This document shows, in pieces, positions 29,884-39,279 of a stretch of DNA of 64,000 nt. The stretch spans positions 42,398 to 106,397 of the forward strand of contig JAUYSH010000116.1 of the NCBI GenBank assembly GCA_030696455.1. Reading direction: 5' to 3'. Under the pieces are notes generated by a model. It ran no database searches. It saw only the letters and a list, made by a program, of their open reading frames with translations, and had not been told where the DNA came from. Each line of letters starts with the position of its first letter. Within the stretch, counting starts at the first letter, position 1. A program made the translations under genes and the position numbers. This DNA is from Elusimicrobiota bacterium. Its GTDB lineage: Bacteria > Elusimicrobiota > Elusimicrobia > UBA1565 > UBA9628.

Positions 29884-32802
29884 ATGAAGAAAAAGGGCCG
29901 GCTGCTCGACGCCGCGATCGGATTATTCCTGACGCTCGCCGTCGGCGGGGACTACTTCTTTCGCTGGGGGATCCTTGAAAGCGTTGAATTCAAGGCATAC
30001 GACCTCCGCGCGAGCCTCCGCACGGACCTGAATCCTCCGCCGGAGATCGTCCTGGTCGCCATCGACGACGACTCGATCGCCCAGATCGGGCGCTGGCCTT
30101 GGCCGCGATCCCGGATGGCGGACGCGATCGACAAGCTCCGTGCCGCCGGGCCGAAGGTGCTCGGCATCAACATCCTGTATTCGGAGGCCGAGCAGAACCA
30201 GGGCCTGCTGGAGGTCAAGCGCCTCGAAGAGAAATTCAAGGAGCACCTCGAAGGGCGCAAGATCAGCCAGAAGGGCGTCGACTTCGCCCTCGAGTTCTCC
30301 TCCTCCGCCGTGGCGCTCGACTCCGACACGAAGATGCTGGCCTCGCTGCAGTCGGCCGGCAACGTCGTCCTGCCCTTATTCTTCCCCGGCGGCACCGTGG
30401 GCGGCCGGCCCGACGCGGTCCCCGCGGCGGTGTCAAGCTCGGCTCTGCCCGCCGCCGGCGCGATTGCCTTCATGCAGGAGGAGGCCAAGATCGCATACCC
30501 GATCCTCGCCTTCTCCGAGGCCGCGTCGGGCTTGGGCCACGTGAACCTCTACACGGAGAGCGACGGGGTGCTTCGCCGCGAGGCGCCCCTCGTCCTGTAC
30601 GGCGGCGACCTGTATCCGTCGTTCGCGACGCGCCTGACGATGGCCTACCTGGGCCTGACGCCGGAGGATGTCGTCCTGGAGCCCGGCGTCGCGCTGACCT
30701 TGGGCAAGCTCCGCGTTCCGCTCGACTCCGAGAACCGGATGGCCGTCCTCTTCAACGGCCCGCAGGACACGATCCGCGTGGTGCCCTTCGCGAACCTGAT
30801 GGCCGACAAGGTCGGCGCCGAGTTCTTCAAGGACAAGATCGTGATCCTGGGCCTGACGGCCTCGGGCCTGTCCACGCAGTGGAACACTCCCGTCGCGCAG
30901 GGCTTCTCCGCCCTCGAGGTCGCGCCCAACGTCATCGCCAACATCCTGCATCAGAAATTCCTGACCCGCCCGCCGTGGGGCGAACGCGCGGAGCTCGGCC
31001 TCATCGCGCTGATCGGCCTGTTCGTCATGGCGATCCTGCCGCGCCTCAAGGCGCTGTGGGGGCTCGTCGTCAGCCTCATTCTCGCCTTCGGCCTCTTCGG
31101 CGCGGGCACCTACCTTTTCATGAACGGGCAGTGGCTGCAGGTCGCCTATCCGATGGTCCTGCTCCTGGCCGGCTACCTCGTCATCATCTCGAAGGGATTT
31201 CTCGTCACCGAGAAGGGCAAGGAACTCGTCGAGGCGTCCGCGATCGAGACGAACAAGATGCTCGGCCTCTCCTTCCAGGGCCAGGGCATGCTCGACATCG
31301 CCTTCGAGAAGTTCCGCCTTTGCCCGCTCGACGACAACATGAAGGACACGCTGTACAACCTCGCGCTCGACTTCGAGCGCAAGCGGCAGTACTCGAAGGC
31401 CGCCGCGGTCTTCGAGCACGTCGCGGCGAAGGACCCCAAGTATAAGGACGTGGTCGAGCGGGCCAAAAAGCTCAAGGAAGCCTCCGAGGGCGCCGTGTTC
31501 GGCGCGGTCGGCGGCGCCAAGAAGGAAGGCACCGTGATGATCTCGGGCGGGTCGACGAAGCCCACGCTCGGACGCTACGAGATCGAGAAGGAGCTCGGCC
31601 GGGGTGCCATGGGCGTCGTGTACCTCGGACGCGATCCGAAGATCAACCGCATGGTCGCGATCAAGACCATGATGCTCGAGGAAGGCTCCGACGGTGAAAG
31701 CACGAAATCGGTGAAGGAACGGTTTTTTCGAGAGGCCGAATCGGCCGGCACTCTCAATCACCCCAACATCGTCCGCATCTTCGACGCCGGCGACGAGAAC
31801 GACGTGGCCTACATCGCGATGGAGCTGCTCGACGGCCACGATCTCGTGAAGTACGGGCAGAAGGACGGCCTCCTGCCGTTGGAGCGCGCGCTCGAGTACG
31901 TCGCGACGGTCGCCGACGCGCTCGACTATGCCCACGCGCAAGGCATCGTCCATCGGGACATCAAGCCCGCGAACATCATGCTCCTCAACGACGGCTCGAT
32001 CCGCGTCGCCGACTTCGGCATCGCCCGCATCACCTCCTCCTCGAAGACGGCGACCGGCACCGTGATGGGGACGCCGTCGTACATGAGCCCCGAGCAGGTC
32101 GCCGGCAAGAAGGTCGACGGCCGCTCCGATCTTTTCTCGTTGGCCGTGGCGCTCTACGAGCTCACGACCGGCGAGAAGCCTTTCAAGGGAGGCGACGGCA
32201 TCGGCACCTTGCTGTTCCAGATCGCCAACGATCCCCATCCCGACATCACGACCATCAAGCCGGACCTGCCGCCGGGCCTGCGCGCCGTCATCGATAAGGG
32301 CCTCGCCAAGAATCCCGACGAACGCTTCCAGCGCGGCTCCGAGTTCGCGGCCGCCGTCCGCGCCGTGCTGAAGGGCGGCACCGCCGTGGTCGCCGCGGCG
32401 GCGCCGAAGACGCTGCAGGCTCCGTCGACGCCCGCGCCCAAGCCCGAGGCTTCGATCACCGCCGAGATCACCATGCCGGCCGTTCCCGTCAAGGCGCCGC
32501 CGCCTCCGCCGAAGCCGGCTCAGTCCGACAAGACGATCTCCATCGGCCCCGAGATCACCATTCCCGGCCTCAACGACCGCCCCAAAGCGACGCCGAAGCC
32601 GGCCGAACGCACCGTCGAATCGCTTCCGATGCCGGCCTCTCCGTCCGATTTCACCATCGAACAGCCGCAGCGCGGCGGCGTCGGCCCCGCGGTCACGGCC
32701 CCCGCGCCGGAGCCCGAGCCGAACGGCGGGATGCGCATCGAGCCGACGCAAAATCCGGACGCGACGGTCCGCATCAAGCCGCATCCGCAGGAGCCCGCAT
32801 GA
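29884..32802 (+). CDS. CHASE2-sensor Ser/Thr protein kinase with TPR and Pro-rich tail
   Basis: A 972-residue membrane kinase. After an N-terminal helix comes a periplasmic CHASE2 domain (LRTDLNPPPEIVLVAIDDDS, GRWPWPRSRMA; about 30-340), then three membrane helices (about 345-430), a TPR-like stretch (about 460-535), and a Hanks-type kinase domain from residue 563 (LGRGAMGVVYLGRD, VAIKTM, HRDIKPANIM at 690, DFGIAR near 709, GTPSYMSPEQ). A Pro/Ala-rich C-tail of about 140 residues follows. In the usual CHASE2 kinases the catalytic domain faces the cytoplasm and receives an extracellular signal. It is coupled to a PP2C phosphatase and an FHA protein, giving a complete phospho-Ser/Thr switch. 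Confidence 0.92.
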   Translation: MKKKGRLLDAAIGLFLTLAVGGDYFFRWGILESVEFKAYDLRASLRTDLNPPPEIVLVAIDDDSIAQIGRWPWPRSRMADAIDKLRAAGPKVLGINILYSEAEQNQGLLEVKRLEEKFKEHLEGRKISQKGVDFALEFSSSAVALDSDTKMLASLQSAGNVVLPLFFPGGTVGGRPDAVPAAVSSSALPAAGAIAFMQEEAKIAYPILAFSEAASGLGHVNLYTESDGVLRREAPLVLYGGDLYPSFATRLTMAYLGLTPEDVVLEPGVALTLGKLRVPLDSENRMAVLFNGPQDTIRVVPFANLMADKVGAEFFKDKIVILGLTASGLSTQWNTPVAQGFSALEVAPNVIANILHQKFLTRPPWGERAELGLIALIGLFVMAILPRLKALWGLVVSLILAFGLFGAGTYLFMNGQWLQVAYPMVLLLAGYLVIISKGFLVTEKGKELVEASAIETNKMLGLSFQGQGMLDIAFEKFRLCPLDDNMKDTLYNLALDFERKRQYSKAAAVFEHVAAKDPKYKDVVERAKKLKEASEGAVFGAVGGAKKEGTVMISGGSTKPTLGRYEIEKELGRGAMGVVYLGRDPKINRMVAIKTMMLEEGSDGESTKSVKERFFREAESAGTLNHPNIVRIFDAGDENDVAYIAMELLDGHDLVKYGQKDGLLPLERALEYVATVADALDYAHAQGIVHRDIKPANIMLLNDGSIRVADFGIARITSSSKTATGTVMGTPSYMSPEQVAGKKVDGRSDLFSLAVALYELTTGEKPFKGGDGIGTLLFQIANDPHPDITTIKPDLPPGLRAVIDKGLAKNPDERFQRGSEFAAAVRAVLKGGTAVVAAAAPKTLQAPSTPAPKPEASITAEITMPAVPVKAPPPPPKPAQSDKTISIGPEITIPGLNDRPKATPKPAERTVESLPMPASPSDFTIEQPQRGGVGPAVTAPAPEPEPNGGMRIEPTQNPDATVRIKPHPQEPA

Positions 32803-33629
32803 AGACCAAGGACAGGGTTGAAGTCGCCGGGGCGACGGATCCGGGCTGCGTGCGCAAGAACAACGAGGACAATTTCGCGGTCGAGGCCGACCTCGGCCTC
32901 CTCGTCGTCGCCGACGGCATGGGCGGCCACAACAGCGGCGAGGTCGCCAGCGACATCTCCTGCAAGACGATCGTCGAGCAGGGACGCCGGATGCTCGGCG
33001 GCGAGAAGCTTGTGATCCCCGAGGGCGGCTCCCCGGGGCTGACCCCGCGGGCGCGCCAGCTCGAGTTCTTCGTCAAGTCGGCCAACGAGATGATCTACGA
33101 GAAGGGCCGCGCCTTCCCTAAGGACGCGGGCATGGGCACGACCGTCGTGGCCGCGATCGTGGACTCCAAGTCCCTGACCGTGGCGCACGTCGGAGACAGC
33201 CGCCTCTACCTCTGGCGCCGCGGCGAACTGACCTTGCTCACCGAGGACCATTCGCTCGTCGGCGAGCAGGTCAAGCGCGGCCAGCTGACCGCCGACCAGG
33301 CCGCCCGCTCGCCGCAGCAGAACATCCTGACCCGGGCGCTCGGCGCGGAGAAGGACGTGCGCGTCGATGTCGCCGACCATCCGTTGATTCCCGGGGACGT
33401 CGTGCTGCTCGCGACCGACGGCCTGTCCAAGATGGTCGTCGACGCGGACGTCGCCGCCGTGATCGCCGCCGAGCAGGAGCCGCAGAAGATCGTCGACGTC
33501 CTCATCGCCAAGTCCCGGGCCGCGGGCGGCGTGGACAACATCGCCGTCGTCGTCGCCAGAGTGCCCGCCGCGGGCGCGGGCGGGGGCGGCGCGGTCAAGA
33601 ATCTCGTTTCGCGCCTGTTCGGAAGCTGA
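32799..33629 (+). CDS. PP2C-family Ser/Thr phosphatase (Stp-like)
   Basis: A 276-residue metal-dependent phosphatase that would reverse phosphorylation by the upstream kinase. Motifs are GATDPGCVRKNNEDNF, LLVVADGMGGHNSGEVAS (metal-binding Asp), AHVGDSRLYLWRRGEL, LLATDGLSKMV and VDNIAVVVAR. Its ATG overlaps the kinase stop (ATGA), as is common for Stk/Stp pairs. No signal or membrane helix is present; it is cytoplasmic. An insertion of about 20 residues after the DGMGGH motif is within the range of the family. Confidence 0.94.
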   Translation: MKTKDRVEVAGATDPGCVRKNNEDNFAVEADLGLLVVADGMGGHNSGEVASDISCKTIVEQGRRMLGGEKLVIPEGGSPGLTPRARQLEFFVKSANEMIYEKGRAFPKDAGMGTTVVAAIVDSKSLTVAHVGDSRLYLWRRGELTLLTEDHSLVGEQVKRGQLTADQAARSPQQNILTRALGAEKDVRVDVADHPLIPGDVVLLATDGLSKMVVDADVAAVIAAEQEPQKIVDVLIAKSRAAGGVDNIAVVVARVPAAGAGGGGAVKNLVSRLFGS

Positions 33630-33651
33630 GTCCGCCGCAAGGGAGAGATCG

Positions 33652-34368
33652 ATGCCGAAGCTGCTGCTGAAGTTCAACGCGGCCGTCATTAAGGAGATCG
33701 CCATGGACAAGGAGTCCATCGCCATCGGCCGCAAGCCCGACAACGACATCGTCATCGACAACCCGGCGATCTCCGGCCACCACTGCAAGCTCACGCTGGA
33801 GGGCGGCGGCTACTACGTCGAGGACCTCGATTCCACGAACGGCACCTTCGTCAACGAAAAGCGCATCAAGAAATCGGGCCTGCACCACAACGACGTCGTA
33901 GGCCTGGCCAAACACGCGGTCGTCTTCCTCAACGAGGCCGAGCTCGCCGAGGCCGGCCCGCCGCAGCCTTCCTCCGATGCGACGATGGTGCTGACTCCGC
34001 AGAAGCAGGCGGAGCTCGTCGCCGCCTCCTCCGCCGCGTCCAAGCCCGCGGGCGCGGAGAAGACGGCCTGGCTGCGCGTCCTCAAGGGCGCCGTGGACGC
34101 GGGCGAGTACGAGCTCAAGGGCATGTCGACGTATATCGGAAAATCCGACCGGGTGCAGGTGCAGATCAAGGGCTCCGGGCTGTTCGGCTCGGCTCCCGAG
34201 GTCGCGGCCTCCGTGCACCGCAAGCCCGAGGGCTACATGCTCGTCGCCGTCACCGAGGGCTATCCGGTCGTCAACGGCGCGAAGGTCGCGGGGTCCGTCG
34301 TCCTGAAGGAAGGCGACATGATCGACTGCGGCTCGACGACGATGATCTTCGAGCTTCGGGACGCTTAA
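33652..34368 (+). CDS. FHA-domain protein with a second degenerate FHA-like region
   Basis: A 238-residue protein. Residues 15-95 are a canonical FHA phosphothreonine-binding domain: IAIGRKPDNDIVIDNPAISG, HHCKLTL and LDSTNGTFVNEKRI. Residues 150-238 (STYIGKSDRVQVQIKG, VASVHRKPEGYML, YPVVNGAKVAGSVVLKEGD) look like a second FHA fold that has lost the standard Ser-x-x-His pair but keeps a related layout. Position after the kinase and phosphatase, 22 bases from the PP2C stop, makes it the likely reader of phosphorylated partners. It is preceded by GGGAGAG. Confidence 0.9.
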   Translation: MPKLLLKFNAAVIKEIAMDKESIAIGRKPDNDIVIDNPAISGHHCKLTLEGGGYYVEDLDSTNGTFVNEKRIKKSGLHHNDVVGLAKHAVVFLNEAELAEAGPPQPSSDATMVLTPQKQAELVAASSAASKPAGAEKTAWLRVLKGAVDAGEYELKGMSTYIGKSDRVQVQIKGSGLFGSAPEVAASVHRKPEGYMLVAVTEGYPVVNGAKVAGSVVLKEGDMIDCGSTTMIFELRDA

Positions 34369-34478
34369 GCGACAAAAACGACGCCCCGTAGGACCCGCTT
34401 CTCCCAGGGCCTCTTGCCGGGCCCGGCTTGCCCCGTCGGTCCCTCCTGAAGACGCCGCCGGCGAGCTATTCTTACCGC

Positions 34479-35003
34479 ATGAAGCGGCTCCTGCTCGCCG
34501 GATTGCTCGTCCTCCCCTTCGCGCTCGCGCGCTCGGGAGTTCGCGCCGACGAGCATGACGCCTACGGCAGCCTGATCGGCATGGCCGCCTCCGCGTCGAG
34601 CGATAAAGGTCCCCAGGCCGGCGGAATTCCGCCCGACCTGGGAGGCCGCATGGGCGGGCGCTTCGCGTCCGTCTCCGCGGCTTCGAAGACGGATTCCGCC
34701 GCTCCGGCGTCCCCGGACGTCCCGGCGTCCGGAGCGAAGACCGCCGCGCCGGCGGTCAAGCGCGAAACGGTCAAAAGCGGCGACGCTCCGGCGGTTTTCG
34801 TTCCGCCGGCCGCGGCGCCCCGGATCTGGACCAAGGTTTTCGCCTCTTTGGTTCCCCCGATGAGGCGCGCGCCGGCCTTCGAGGTGGCGGCCTCCACGAG
34901 CTCCCGCCTGGACACCGCCGCCTCCGACGCGGGCTCCGCCCAGGGCTTCCGCGAGCTCTTCGCCGCGGCGACGGCGCCCTCCGTCCCGGCCCTCGAGCCG
35001 TAA
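34479..35003 (+). CDS. exported Ala/Pro-rich protein of unknown function
   Basis: A 174-residue protein with a signal peptide (LLLAGLLVLPFALARSGVRAD) and a low-complexity Ala/Ser/Pro-rich mature part without recognisable domains (PPDLGGRMGGRFASVSAASK; FVPPAAAPRIW). The start is the ATG six bases after a TATTCT box, with no Shine-Dalgarno. The bias toward alanine and proline and the absence of cysteine resemble the N-termini of the exported proteins at 3258 and 41299. It is separate from the kinase cluster, 110 bases after the FHA gene. Confidence 0.55.
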   Translation: MKRLLLAGLLVLPFALARSGVRADEHDAYGSLIGMAASASSDKGPQAGGIPPDLGGRMGGRFASVSAASKTDSAAPASPDVPASGAKTAAPAVKRETVKSGDAPAVFVPPAAAPRIWTKVFASLVPPMRRAPAFEVAASTSSRLDTAASDAGSAQGFRELFAAATAPSVPALEP

Positions 35004-35015
35004 CTATCGTCGTTT

Positions 35016-35032
35016 CGCGCCGCTCCGGCGCG
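35016..35032 (+). terminator. GC-rich hairpin between the exported protein and korA
   Basis: CGCGCCG (35016-35022), loop CTC, CGGCGCG (35026-35032). It lies 13 bases after the stop of the preceding gene. There is no T-run, so termination would be weak or Rho-assisted. Confidence 0.3.
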
Positions 35033-35045
35033 GGTCACGCAACAA

Positions 35046-35087
35046 TTGACTTAGATCAATACTCCTGTTGACGTCCGGGGCTATAAT
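35046..35087 (+). promoter_or_regulatory. FNR/CRP-family box and -10 of the korAB-sucCD promoter
   Basis: TTGAC-TTAG-ATCAA (35046-35059) differs from the FNR consensus TTGAT-N4-ATCAA at one position. A TATAAT box lies at 35082-35087 with no good -35. If the transcript starts near 35094, the dyad centre (35052.5) is at about -41.5, the standard position for class II activation by FNR or CRP family proteins. The resulting leader is about 45 bases. Confidence 0.6.
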
Positions 35088-35139
35088 AGGCGGAGCGGAG
35101 CCGCGTGGCCGCTAATCCGTCCGTCGGAGAATCCCCCAA

Positions 35140-37032
35140 ATGAGCGACACCTCCATCTCGCCGAAGCCTTCCGGTCTCCCGATCGAGGAGATCGAGTCCG
35201 CCGTCATCCGTTTCGCCGGCGACTCCGGAGACGGAATCCAGCTGACGGGCATGCAGTTCACGACCACCACCGCCTTCGCCGGCAACGACCTGTCCACCTT
35301 CCCCGACTATCCCGCCGAGATCCGCGCCCCCGTGGGCACGACGGCCGGCGTCTCGGGCTTCCAGATCCAGTTCTCGTCGCGCCAGGTGCTCACCCCCGGC
35401 GACGCGCCCGACGTGTTCGTGGCGATGAACCCGGCCGCGATGAAGGCCAACGTCAAGGACGTCAAGAAAGGCGGGATGATCATCGTCAATAAGGACACGT
35501 TCAACGCCGCGAACCTGAAGAAGGCCGGCTACGAGGACGGCAAGAACCCGCTCGAGGACGGCAGCCTCTCCGATTTCCGCGTGATCCCCGTCGAGCTCGG
35601 CCGCCTGACGCGCAACGCCCTCGAGGGCATGGGTCTCTCGGCGACGGAAACCGAGCGCTGCAAGAACTTCTTCGCGCTCGGCATGATGTACTGGCTCTAC
35701 GACCGCCCCATGGAATCGACGCTGAAGTGGATCGAGGCCAAGTTCAAGAAAAACCCCAAGTTCGTCGAGGCGAACCACAAAGCGCTCCACGCCGGCAACG
35801 CGTACGCCGAGACCGCGGAGATCTTCGGCCATCACTATCGCGTGCGCAAGGCGCCGATCAAGCCCGGCCTGTACCGAAACATCACGGGCAACGAGGCGAC
35901 CGCGCTCGGCTTCGTCGCCGCGTCGAGCGTGTCCGGCCTGCCGCTGTGGCTCGGCTCGTACCCGATCACGCCCGCCTCCGACGTGCTCCATGAGCTCTCG
36001 AAGCTCAAGAACTTCGGCGTGAAGTCGTTCCAGGCCGAGGACGAGATCGCGGCGATCGGCAGCGCCATCGGCGCGGCCTTCGCGGGCAACCTCGCGCTGA
36101 CGACCACGTCGGGCCCCGGCGTGGCCCTGAAGACCGAGGCCATCGGCCTGGCCGTCATGACCGAGCTTCCCGTCGTGATCCTGAACGTGCAGCGCGGCGG
36201 CCCGTCCACGGGCCTGCCGACGAAGACCGAGCAGGCCGATCTTTTTCAGGCCCTGTACGGCCGCAACGGCGAATGCCCCGTGCCCGTGCTGGCGGCCGCC
36301 ACCCCCGGCGACTGCTTCACGATGGCTTACGAGGCCAGCCGCATCGCGGTCAAGTACATGACCCCGGTGTTCCTGCTCACCGACGGCTACCTCGCCAACG
36401 GCTCCGAGCCGTGGCTGATCCCGGACGCGGCGGCGCTGACCAAGTTCGGCCGGACCGCGCTCCCGCCGACCGGGGAGTTCAAGCTGTACAAGCGCGATCC
36501 CGAGACGATGGCGCGCCCGTGGCCCGTCCCGGGCACCCCCGGCTACGAGCACCGCCTCGGCGGCATCGAGAAGCAGGACGTTACGGGAAATATCTCTTAC
36601 GATCCCGACAACCACGAGCGGATGGTCCGCCTGCGCGCCGCGAAGGTCAACAAGATCGCCCAGGACATCCCTCCGCTCGAGATCCTCGGCGAGAAGAAGG
36701 GCAAGGTCCTGGTGGTCGGTTGGGGCGGCACCTACGGAGCCATCACGGCCGGCGTGCAGAATCTCCAGAAGGCCGGCAAGAGCGTCTCCGCCGTGCATCT
36801 TCGCCACCTCAACCCCCTGCCTCCGGACCTCGGGGACATCATGGCGGGCTTCGAGCACGTGATCGTGCCCGAGCTCAACATGGGCCAGCTGCTCAAGGTC
36901 CTGCGCGCCAAGTATCTCGTGCCCGCGACGGGCCTCAACAAGATCAAGGGCCAGCCTTTCAAGGTGTCCGAGATCGAAGCCGGCGTGGACGCGATCCTCC
37001 CGAAATTAGGGAAAACCGAAGGGGGCAAATAA
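35140..37032 (+). CDS. korA: 2-oxoacid:ferredoxin oxidoreductase, fused gamma-alpha subunit
   Basis: A 630-residue subunit with the gamma domain (FAGDSGDGIQLTGMQF, DYPAEIRAPVGTTAGVSGFQ) joined to the alpha domain (GLYRNITGNEATALGFVAAS, FQAEDEIAAIGSAIGAAFAG, TTTSGPGVALKTEAIGLAV, NVQRGGPSTGLPTKTEQADL). This arrangement is the two-subunit KorAB type, which oxidises 2-oxoglutarate to succinyl-CoA with ferredoxin. The following succinyl-CoA synthetase genes support 2-oxoglutarate over pyruvate as substrate. It is oxygen-labile in most characterised cases, consistent with the FNR-like site upstream. It can run oxidatively or, with reduced ferredoxin, reductively. Confidence 0.93.
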   Translation: MSDTSISPKPSGLPIEEIESAVIRFAGDSGDGIQLTGMQFTTTTAFAGNDLSTFPDYPAEIRAPVGTTAGVSGFQIQFSSRQVLTPGDAPDVFVAMNPAAMKANVKDVKKGGMIIVNKDTFNAANLKKAGYEDGKNPLEDGSLSDFRVIPVELGRLTRNALEGMGLSATETERCKNFFALGMMYWLYDRPMESTLKWIEAKFKKNPKFVEANHKALHAGNAYAETAEIFGHHYRVRKAPIKPGLYRNITGNEATALGFVAASSVSGLPLWLGSYPITPASDVLHELSKLKNFGVKSFQAEDEIAAIGSAIGAAFAGNLALTTTSGPGVALKTEAIGLAVMTELPVVILNVQRGGPSTGLPTKTEQADLFQALYGRNGECPVPVLAAATPGDCFTMAYEASRIAVKYMTPVFLLTDGYLANGSEPWLIPDAAALTKFGRTALPPTGEFKLYKRDPETMARPWPVPGTPGYEHRLGGIEKQDVTGNISYDPDNHERMVRLRAAKVNKIAQDIPPLEILGEKKGKVLVVGWGGTYGAITAGVQNLQKAGKSVSAVHLRHLNPLPPDLGDIMAGFEHVIVPELNMGQLLKVLRAKYLVPATGLNKIKGQPFKVSEIEAGVDAILPKLGKTEGGK

Positions 37033-37033
37033 C

Positions 37034-38089
37034 ATGGCCGCCGAATCAGACAACGAGATGGAGATGCTTCCCGCCGCGGGCCCCATCGTGCAGACCGCGA
37101 AGGATTTCAAGTCCGACCAGATGGTCCGGTGGTGCCCCGGCTGCGGCGACTTCGCGATCCTCGCGACGGTCCAGAAGATGCTGCCGACCTTGAACATCCC
37201 CAAGGAGAAGTACGTGTTCGTCTCGGGCATCGGCTGCTCGTCGCGGTTCCCGTACTACATGAACACCTACGGCTTCCACACGATCCACGGCCGCGCGCTG
37301 ACTTTGGCGACCGGGATCAAGGGCTCCAACCCCGACCTCCAGGTGTGGGTCGTGACCGGCGACGGAGACGGCCTGTCCATCGGCGGCAACCACCTCCTGC
37401 ACGCCTTGCGGCGCAACGTCGACGTCAAGATTCTCCTGTTCAACAACCGCATCTACGGGCTGACGAAGGGGCAGTACTCGCCCACCTCGGAGCTCGGCAA
37501 GAAGACGAAGTCCTCCCCGATGGGGTCCGTCGACACCCCGCTCAACCCGATCGCGGTGGCGCTCGCCTCCGAGGCGAGCTTCGTCGCGCGCGCGGTCGAC
37601 ACCGACCTGCCGTTTTTGAGCGATGTCCTTACGCGAGCCGCTCATCATAAAGGTTCGGCCTTCATCGAGATTTTCCAGAACTGCATCGTCTTCAACGACG
37701 GCGCGTTCGAGTCGGTCGTCGCGAAGGACGTCCGCGAGGAGAAGATGATGAAGGTCGCGCACGGCAAGCCGATGATCTTCGGCGCGAAGAAGGACAAAGG
37801 CATCGTGCTCAACGGCCTCGAGCCCGAGGTCGTCTCCTTCGACCCGGCGAATCCGCCGAAAAATCTGCTCATCCACGACGAGAAGGCGCCGTCGGCGACG
37901 CTCGCCAACTTCCTCGCGCACATGGCCGAGCCGGTGCCGCAGGGCATCTTCCGGGACGTCGCGCGCCCGGCGCTGCACGAGCTGATGGACGCGCAGATCG
38001 ACCAGGCCCGCAAGGAGAAGCCCGCCGATCTCCAGAAGCTTCTGAAGGGTCCCGAGACCTGGACCGTCGCCGCCGCCGGCAAGGCCTGA
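37034..38089 (+). CDS. korB: 2-oxoacid:ferredoxin oxidoreductase beta subunit
   Basis: A 351-residue TPP- and Fe-S-binding subunit. It has WCPGCGDFAILATVQK (cluster/TPP region CPGCG), VSGIGCSSRFPYYM, HGRALTLATGIKGSNPDL, the TPP motif VTGDGDGLSIGGNH ending in NNRIYGLTKGQYSPTS, and an extended C-terminal part. It starts one base after the korA stop. With KorA it would form the catalytic unit that yields succinyl-CoA for the SucCD pair encoded next. Length and motifs match the KorB family; PorB would normally carry other partner subunits. Confidence 0.93.
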   Translation: MAAESDNEMEMLPAAGPIVQTAKDFKSDQMVRWCPGCGDFAILATVQKMLPTLNIPKEKYVFVSGIGCSSRFPYYMNTYGFHTIHGRALTLATGIKGSNPDLQVWVVTGDGDGLSIGGNHLLHALRRNVDVKILLFNNRIYGLTKGQYSPTSELGKKTKSSPMGSVDTPLNPIAVALASEASFVARAVDTDLPFLSDVLTRAAHHKGSAFIEIFQNCIVFNDGAFESVVAKDVREEKMMKVAHGKPMIFGAKKDKGIVLNGLEPEVVSFDPANPPKNLLIHDEKAPSATLANFLAHMAEPVPQGIFRDVARPALHELMDAQIDQARKEKPADLQKLLKGPETWTVAAAGKA

Positions 38090-38108
38090 TAAACATCCTG
38101 GAGCTAAG

Positions 38109-39278
38109 ATGAAACTTCTCGAGCATGAAGGAAAGGAAATCCTCAAGGCGCGCGGCGTGCCCGTGCCGCCGTTCGGCGGACTCGTCAAGACGACGGCGCA
38201 GGTTCAATCCGCTTTGAAGCGCGCCGGCAAGGCGCCGTGGGTCGTCAAAGCCCAGGTGCTGGCCGGCGGACGCGGCAAAGCCGGCGGCATCAAGCTCGCC
38301 AAGACCCCGAAGGAGGCCAAGGATATCTCCAAGGCCATGATCGGGATGAACCTGATCACCCGCCAGACCCACGGGCAGGCCATCAAGGTCAAGGAGCTGC
38401 TCATCGAGGGCGGCGTCAAGATCGAGCGCGAGCTGTACTTCTCCGTGGTCATGGACCGCAAGAACGCGGGCCCGACCATCATCGCCTCCGCCCAGGGCGG
38501 CATGGAGATCGAGACGCTCGCTTCGGAGCATCCCGAGGCCATCATCCGCATGCCCGTCGATCCGAACGTCGGCCTGCGGGACTTCGCGGCCCGTCGCCTC
38601 GCCTTCCAGCTCGACATCCCCGCGACCCACGTCGCGGCCTTCGGCCGCGTCGCGAAAGCGCTCGTCAAGACTTTCATAGACCTCGACTGCTCGATGCTCG
38701 AGATCAATCCTCTGATCCTGACGCCGAAGGATGTCATGGCGCTCGACTGCAAGATGAGCACCGACGACAACGCGTCGTACCGGCAGCCCGAGCTGGCGAA
38801 GCTCAAGGACCACGAGGCCTCGGCTCTCGAGATCGAAGCCAAGAAGTTCGACATCTCCTACGTCGGCCTCGATGGGACGATCGGCTGCATGGTCAACGGG
38901 GCGGGCCTCGCGATGGGCACGATGGACACCATCGCGCTCGCGGGCGGCAGCCCGGCCAACTTCCTCGACGTCGGCGGCGGGGCCAACGAGGAGCGCGTCA
39001 CCAAGGCGCTGCAGCTCATCCTCAAGGACAAGAAGGTCAAGGCGATCCTCATCAACATCTTCGGCGGCATCGTGAAATGCGACATGATCGCGGCCGGCGT
39101 CGTCGCGGCCCTCAAGAAGATCAAGCTCAAGGTGCCCCTCGTCGTGCGCCTGCAGGGCACGAACGTGGACGCCGGCAAGGAGATCCTCAAGAAGTCCGGC
39201 CTTTCGATCATCGCGGCCGACGACCTGTGGGACGCGGCGCAGAAAGCGGTCGCGGCGGCGAAGGCGGAGGCCAAATAA
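38109..39278 (+). CDS. sucC: succinyl-CoA synthetase beta subunit
   Basis: A 389-residue ADP- or GDP-forming ligase subunit. N-terminal ATP-grasp begins [19 protein letters not shown], with [20 protein letters not shown], and the CoA-ligase part has [37 protein letters not shown] and [16 protein letters not shown]. Together with SucD it makes ATP from succinyl-CoA, or succinyl-CoA in the reductive direction. It sits 19 bases after korB; a GGAGC precedes the ATG. Confidence 0.95.
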   Translation: MKLLEHEGKEILKARGVPVPPFGGLVKTTAQVQSALKRAGKAPWVVKAQVLAGGRGKAGGIKLAKTPKEAKDISKAMIGMNLITRQTHGQAIKVKELLIEGGVKIERELYFSVVMDRKNAGPTIIASAQGGMEIETLASEHPEAIIRMPVDPNVGLRDFAARRLAFQLDIPATHVAAFGRVAKALVKTFIDLDCSMLEINPLILTPKDVMALDCKMSTDDNASYRQPELAKLKDHEASALEIEAKKFDISYVGLDGTIGCMVNGAGLAMGTMDTIALAGGSPANFLDVGGGANEERVTKALQLILKDKKVKAILINIFGGIVKCDMIAAGVVAALKKIKLKVPLVVRLQGTNVDAGKEILKKSGLSIIAADDLWDAAQKAVAAAKAEAK

Positions 39279-39279
39279 C

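Noticed and set aside
35068..35087. TTGACG plus TATAAT as a standard promoter for korA
   Set aside because: The spacer would be only eight bases. The activator-dependent layout with the upstream dyad fits better.
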